Shown: piece by piece, positions 58,979-64,000 of the stretch
How the letters are laid out: each line of letters begins with the position of its first letter
Position numbering within the stretch: position 1 is the stretch's first letter
Assembly: GCA_003260075.1 (NCBI GenBank)
Contig: QLIY01000500.1
Span: 21,541 to 85,540, forward strand
Reading direction: 5' to 3'
Length of the DNA: 64,000 nt
DNA from: Phallusia mammillata
Taxonomy: Eukaryota; Chordata; Ascidiacea; Phlebobranchia; Ascidiidae
Translations under genes and position numbers: made by a program
Notes under the pieces: generated by a model
The model's database searches: none
What the model saw: the letters and a program-made list of their open reading frames with translations, nothing else
What the model was told of the DNA's origin: nothing

Positions 58979-61900
58979 TACATGTGTGATAAACTGCAGC
59001 CATATTGAGAGGTTTGCGAAAAAATGGGATATTAAGTTTAAATGAAATTAATTTTAGGTAGGTCGAAATTAATATTTTAATGAAAACATGGGATGTTGCC
59101 TTTAAACCAGTGCTTGAAACAAAAAATGTGTCTTATCATGGATTTTTTTGCACTTTTAGAACCCTCATTTGCTGTGTCTGAGGGAACTCAAACCTCTCCC
59201 AGGGAGAGGGGTCGGCTACTTATGTATCAGTATGAAATCTACAATGAAATAATCAAAGATTTGATGGCTGCCAGGGGATCCTTGTCAGGTAATTACCCAA
59301 GCACTCAATAGCAAATGCTAACCAATCATTGAAACTACTGTATATTTATGCTTTAAACAGGTAGGACTGGACAGACCCCTATGGAAATTCAATACTCAGC
59401 TGACAAGGGAATGTATGTCAAAAATCTTCAGTATGAAGTGTGTAGGAACCCCGTAGAAGCAGTTGCTGGTGTGTATGATATAGCTGACAAGAATTGGTGC
59501 AGAAAATGTCAATCTTTTTGTTTGTTAAAGGGTTTTGGCAAGCTTGGGTGTCTAGAACTGCTATTACTACTGACTTTGGACCATCTACCAATTTTGCAAC
59601 ATACATTTTCCAACTGGAACTGTTTATGGTAAGTGTGTGTGATTGTGTTGGGGTACCAGAGTATATCAGTGAATGTTTTTTTATGTGTCAAAGTGTTTGT
59701 TAAATTCAGGGAAATGATGAAAGCAACCATTAGTTTGTGGTCTGTATTACTAACTTATAACAGTTACTAATAAACTGTTTTTTGAAAAACATTACCTTTA
59801 TGCCAATACATTCATTTTTATGTTACCCTAAAGGTAAACATAATACTACTTATAATGCCATAACATTGCAATTTGTTTAGATGACAGATGAAAATCCGCT
59901 TCCTAATCGATCCACCTTTACAGTAATTCGTTTACCTGGAGCAGAGAAATTAGCAGATGATCTTTCACGCACACGCTTAAGAGAGGGCCCCATGCTCTCC
60001 AAGTCGATTATGGCATTTAACAAACTGACTTCAGACTTGGCAAGACAACCTGAACCAGAACGAGTGATTAACTACAGGTTTGCAGAAAGAAAAACTATTT
60101 GTTCTCATTTAATTATTTTGTTTCCAACATCCGTGGTAATATTTTTTGATCATGTTCATGACAAGTTTGGCAGTAAAATTTGCAATTGTGTTAAAAAACG
60201 TCTATCTTATCATCTGTTTGGAGTTAGGTTTATTACGTTTGGTGATCAACAAAATGAAAATTGCTGTGCATTGTCAAAACGTTACGGAATGCATACTATA
60301 TTGTTGGATCAGTGTTTAACGAGCTGCAGCTACACCAACACCATCAATACGAAGCGTTGAAAATTTGAATTCTTCAAGTTTATATTTGATAAAATCCGAG
60401 CCATTTTTTTGTTTGCCGAACAAGCATAAACATCTGAAACAGGATTACAAGTAGCAGCTTGGCAAGCTATATTGTAGTTTTAGTTATAGTCTGTTTGTAC
60501 ACTTTAAGCTTCCTAAAGGCAATATATTACAACAATCACTGTACCAACTTGATTATACAATTAAATTCTAAGGTTAATTTGCCCAAGAAAGTTTTATTTA
60601 AAGTCATATACTTTCTTTTACGCAAATCCAAAGAAAGACTGTTGGCGGAAAAAAACTTGTTCACTGGTTGAGAATCTGTGTACAGTAAAATGCAAAAAAG
60701 AATTTAAAGCACACATTAGCGTTCTTGGTTAAAGTTTGACTCTAAAAAAAGGTTACTGTCAAGAAATGTTTTCACATTGTGCTTAGACGATTTACTTTCT
60801 TAGTGATTCCAAACTGACGTCACTGTTGGAGGACATTTTGGGAGGAAACTGCAAAACTCGCGTAATTTGTTGCCTTCCGCCCAACGGTAACCGAACCGAA
60901 GTTTTATCGGCTGTCCTCAATGGTTGTGGACTTCTGTCGCAAGTCAAAAACTACCCCATAATCAATGACTGTCTTGCACAGGTATAATGAAAAGTGATTA
61001 GATGTATTTCAAGAGAAATTTTCGTCTGTGGCAATTTGTGCAAAACAGGTTTTGTTTTGTCCTAGAACCTTGTAACGCAATTTCGGACCAGGACGAACAA
61101 CTCACTGCAGCTAGGTGGCGTAGGAGAGGCTAGCGCCGGCGCTGGTCTAATGTCACGTCCGGACCTACAGGATCAACTGTTAAAAATCACAAGTGACAAC
61201 GTATGTTACGTTTATAAAATGTTATGCTTCGTAATGTAAATTAGCGTTTTTTGATTTTATGGTGTAGTTATATAATGATGTCTTTTTTCCATAGAACAAT
61301 AAAGTAAACATGATTGTACATGAAAGTAAATATGAATATACGTGAAGATGCTCATAAAAACAGATTGTTTGACTGGTGTGAAGGCATGATTGATTGCTTA
61401 TTGTTTGGCAAACATATCTTGTTGCTTTTGGGGGCGATAGGCATTTTCGATGAGAATACTTATCATTAAAAATTATTACAAATTAAATTTTGTTGTTAAG
61501 TTGTATAAAAAACAAACAGAAACCAAATTCACGTTAGGTAAAACTATTTATCCGTTGTATTTTGTTGAATAGTATACGTGGCAAATCAAATAAACTAGAC
61601 GTATAATTGGTGCATTTAAATGGATGCGTTTCTTTGTTCTCACGTATACGTAAACTTATAAGTATACAACCTTTTTCAAATATTTTTTTAGACTCAGCTT
61701 CGTGAGAGAAACGATCGCTTGTTCCAGCGGCTTGAACAAATTCAAGACAAAATGACGGAGATTGCGAAATCAAAATCCGAGATCTCATCGAAGCTTGTAG
61801 CGAGCGAAGAGGAAAAACTTAAGGTATAGACAAAAAATCTCGCAAAATACTTATTGTTACGAATCTTGTGGTCTACCAGCAAGTTTCACCTTAAAGTTTA

Positions 61901-63124
61901 AAGCGGGGCTAAAATTAGGGCCCGAATCCGAAAGTATAAGGCCCGAATGCTTATTCTAACTCATGTACATTATATCTGGGTGTTTAATAAAATGCATCTC
62001 TGCTTTTAATGCAGGTGTCAAAAGGTTTGGTGGAGCTTCAGTTAGAAAACAACAGACTCACTGAAGAATACGAATCGGAGAATTTTGAACTCAAAAATAA
62101 GGTGGGTGACAATTAAAAAGTTTGAGTAAACTTATTTTCATTTAGTAAACAAAACAAACGTACCTTTTATACGATCTCTGTTTTCTACTATCGTATACGA
62201 AAATGAAAAAAAGCAATTCCCATGTCTCGTTGTTAGATTTTGACCCTTGAAAACCAACTGGTGGAGTTCGAGTTGGAGAAAAGTAAATTTGCCCGCAGCC
62301 ACGACTTATCAGCTGAACATACAAGACAACTTGAGGAAAACCGTAAGACGATTGCGGATGAGTTCGTGGCATTGAAGAAGAAAGCTTTGGACCAAGAAAA
62401 GCAACTGACAGAACAGGTGTGTTTATTGAGTTCGTAAATGTTTTCGTATGTCCACAAACATGTTTAAAGCATTATTCCTTTACACAAAACACAAAAACAA
62501 AAGCCCTTTGCTGACAAAATGGAATTGTATAATTCTACATAGATAAACCAGTACTAAGTTTTGCTGTATGTTGCTGTTGTGACTTTCGATATATTTGACG
62601 GTTTATGTGAAACAGGTTTCGTTACGTTCTTACCTTAATCTCATAAATTTGTTGGGGACTTTAATGTCACATTCTAAAACTTTCATTGATACCTTTTTTC
62701 CCTTACAAATATGTTGAATGGCAAATTTAGCACATATTAACGATGTTAAAATTGGGAGCAACGTGATTAACTGTCTTAAACTTGATTGATTTCGCAATCC
62801 AACTGTACCACGCGTTTGGTGTTCTAAAAATAACTTTTTTGCAAACATTAACAAAAGCAACACTCTCCTCTGCAGATTCGCAAAAATAATGAAATGAGAG
62901 CAGAACTGGGCCGTCTTATCGAGACTGAAGCAGCGTTGCTTGATCTCCGTGACAACGTGGAACGTCGACGTCAGGCCCACGATGACGCAACCAAGGAGTT
63001 GGATCGTGCGCGTGACGTATTGCGTGACGCAAACATGCAAGCTACGAACGCGAGCAACGAAGATCCGCTGGAGGCGCTCAAGGCCAGGAGAGCTCAGCTC
63101 CAAAGAGAAGCTTTGGACAAATCG
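57955..63124 (+). CDS. Kinesin-motor protein with CCDC78-like coiled coil, right end outside window
   Basis: Thirteen phase-matched exons give 616 residues: 57955-58070, 58402-58523, 58748-58864, 59160-59288, 59361-59468, 59531-59628, 59881-60077, 60804-60981, 61066-61200, 61692-61823, 62015-62101, 62237-62416, 62876-63124. The motor shows GRVRPPLPGE, the P-loop GESGSGKS (split by an intron), YQYEIYNEIIKDL and SKLTSLLEDILGGNCKT. Switch regions are altered: the NxxSSRSH box is replaced by TDFGPSTNFATYIFQL and DLAGSE by LPGAEKL. From about 61700 a coiled coil follows, with VSKGLVELQLENNRLTEEYE and FELKNKILTLENQLVEFELE matching the conserved block I recall from CCDC78. One intron (59469-59530) is only 62 bases. 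CCDC78 acts in centriole amplification of multiciliated cells; the motor may bind microtubules with weak ATPase activity. No stop seen; the gene probably continues. Confidence 0.85.
58935..58978. repeat. 44-base C homopolymer
   Basis: Long poly-C in a kinesin intron, flanked by CTCTTT and TACATG; the flanks are not duplicates. It creates a meaningless poly-Pro open frame at 58823-59008. Confidence 0.8.
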
Positions 63125-63189
63125 GTATGGGTAGCGTGGTCAACTTATTTCATTCGTAAATAGAGTTAATATTCAACCAAAATTGTAAG

Positions 63190-63365
63190 TCGGGCCGGGT
63201 TTTTTGAGTCAGGTTTGGGCTTACGTTTTTATAAAACGGGTTTAAATCGGACCTGACTTAACACTGGGCATAATTTTTGCTCACTTTTTTTGTTTGGGTT
63301 CAGGCCGGGTTTCAGTTTTGTCCTTTTGGGTTAGGGCCACAATTTCAGGCCCGCTTACAACTATG
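63190..63365. repeat. Dispersed repeat, copy 2
   Basis: CGGGCCGGGTTTTTTGAGTC, GGGCTTACG, TCGGACCTGACTTAACACT and CGCTTACAACT follow the order seen at 20250-20430. A shorter similar patch sits at 61905-61960. Confidence 0.5.
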
Positions 63366-63522
63366 AAAACTGGACTAGTGTTTTCCAAGCTTTAATGTAG
63401 CACGCTAACAAACTACATTTTTATTCTGCTCAAAACCCCAAGAAGAATTGTTTAGTTTTCTGTTCGGTGGTAACAGATCCTAATATATAGAGTTTTCGTG
63501 TGTCATGCGCAGCCTTTATGTC

Positions 63523-64000
63523 AGGGGTCGGCAACCTTTTAGGCGACGCGTGCCAATTTACTTGTTATTTCCATGTGTTAATGACCTCGCGTGCCAACGT
63601 TTTTCTAAACAATGGTGGTTCGTGCCAGCAGATATCAATAATAAAGAGAAAGCAGAGTGTTTTGTGCATGTAACACTGAATTTAAGACAACGGTATGATA
63701 ACAACTGTAAACAAGCAATGTAACAGGTTAAATTGTTACTTCAATATAAACACGCAAATCGGTTGGCATGCCATGAAAAACAACCTCGCAAGCTTTATCC
63801 TGAACCGTTTTTATTCCATTATATTTAACAAGTTGCGGACTCTTATGTTCGACTGCCGTTAGTTTAACTTCTAAAGACTTACATGGTAAATGTAGACCAA
63901 GGTCAACGCTATCATACACTTGACAGCTTCTTGATGGGTCGCCCCGTGGTGGAAAGAATGACGTACTTTCGCGCATGCGCCAAACCTATGACGAACAAAC
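63523..64000. mobile_element. Left end of a hAT-type element running to the window edge
   Basis: CAGGGGTCGGCAACCTTTTA is a typical hAT terminal start, followed by repeated CGTGCCA motifs. No right terminal repeat occurs before the edge. A minus-strand open frame at 63728-63976 shows nothing I recognise as transposase. Confidence 0.5.

Noticed and set aside
58823-59008. Poly-Pro protein
   Set aside because: Produced only by translating the 44-base C run in an intron.
1-64000. CRISPR array, prophage, bacterial operon or riboswitch
   Set aside because: The window is clearly animal nuclear DNA with introns; no regularly spaced repeats or bacterial signals.

Overview
The window looks like a compact, AT-rich ascidian (tunicate) genome, most likely a Ciona-type species. 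The signs are short introns with canonical GT/AG ends, intact metazoan genes (archease, TAF5, POLD2, a latrophilin-like adhesion GPCR), many small hAT-type MITEs with 8-bp target duplications, and tRNA-derived SINE-like pieces. Paired copies of the same short segment differ by roughly 2-5 percent. That is what two alleles of a very polymorphic sea squirt would show (C. savignyi is the classic case), but I cannot fix the species from sequence alone.

Layout. 1-23 kb is a cluster of five secreted multi-CUB protein genes (A and B on plus; C, D and E on minus), with degenerate CUB sequence and MITEs between them. Genes A and D start with a signal peptide and a VIT-like domain (the N-terminal domain of inter-alpha-trypsin inhibitor heavy chains), followed directly by CUB domains, with no von Willebrand A domain. 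Gene B is a shortened relative of A in which the signal exon is fused straight onto the third CUB. In A, the VIT exon ends in an in-frame stop.

23.9-33.4 kb holds housekeeping genes: intronless archease (plus), TAF5 in 13 exons (minus) and POLD2 (minus, immediately upstream of TAF5). 35.3-57.2 kb holds laminin-G/EGF exons and then a long adhesion GPCR (PAN-like, EGF, Ser/Thr linker, HRM, GAIN, GPS, 7TM, tail), with a two-exon BTB/kelch-like gene (KLHL42-like) on the opposite strand between the two halves. 57.9 kb to the right edge holds the first 13 exons of a kinesin-motor protein with a CCDC78-like coiled coil.

Between 32 and 56 kb the sequence is repeatedly interrupted by runs of about 10 C followed by a near-copy of the preceding 80-200 bases. 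One such joint carries an N instead. Removing one 92-base unit restores the POLD2 reading frame exactly, and removing two units (241 bases) restores the phase of a receptor exon. The simplest reading is allelic contig ends joined in tandem by the assembly, so genes in this part should be read with one copy deleted.

The CUB genes probably encode extracellular or egg-coat-like secreted proteins. The other genes have no evident functional link to them.
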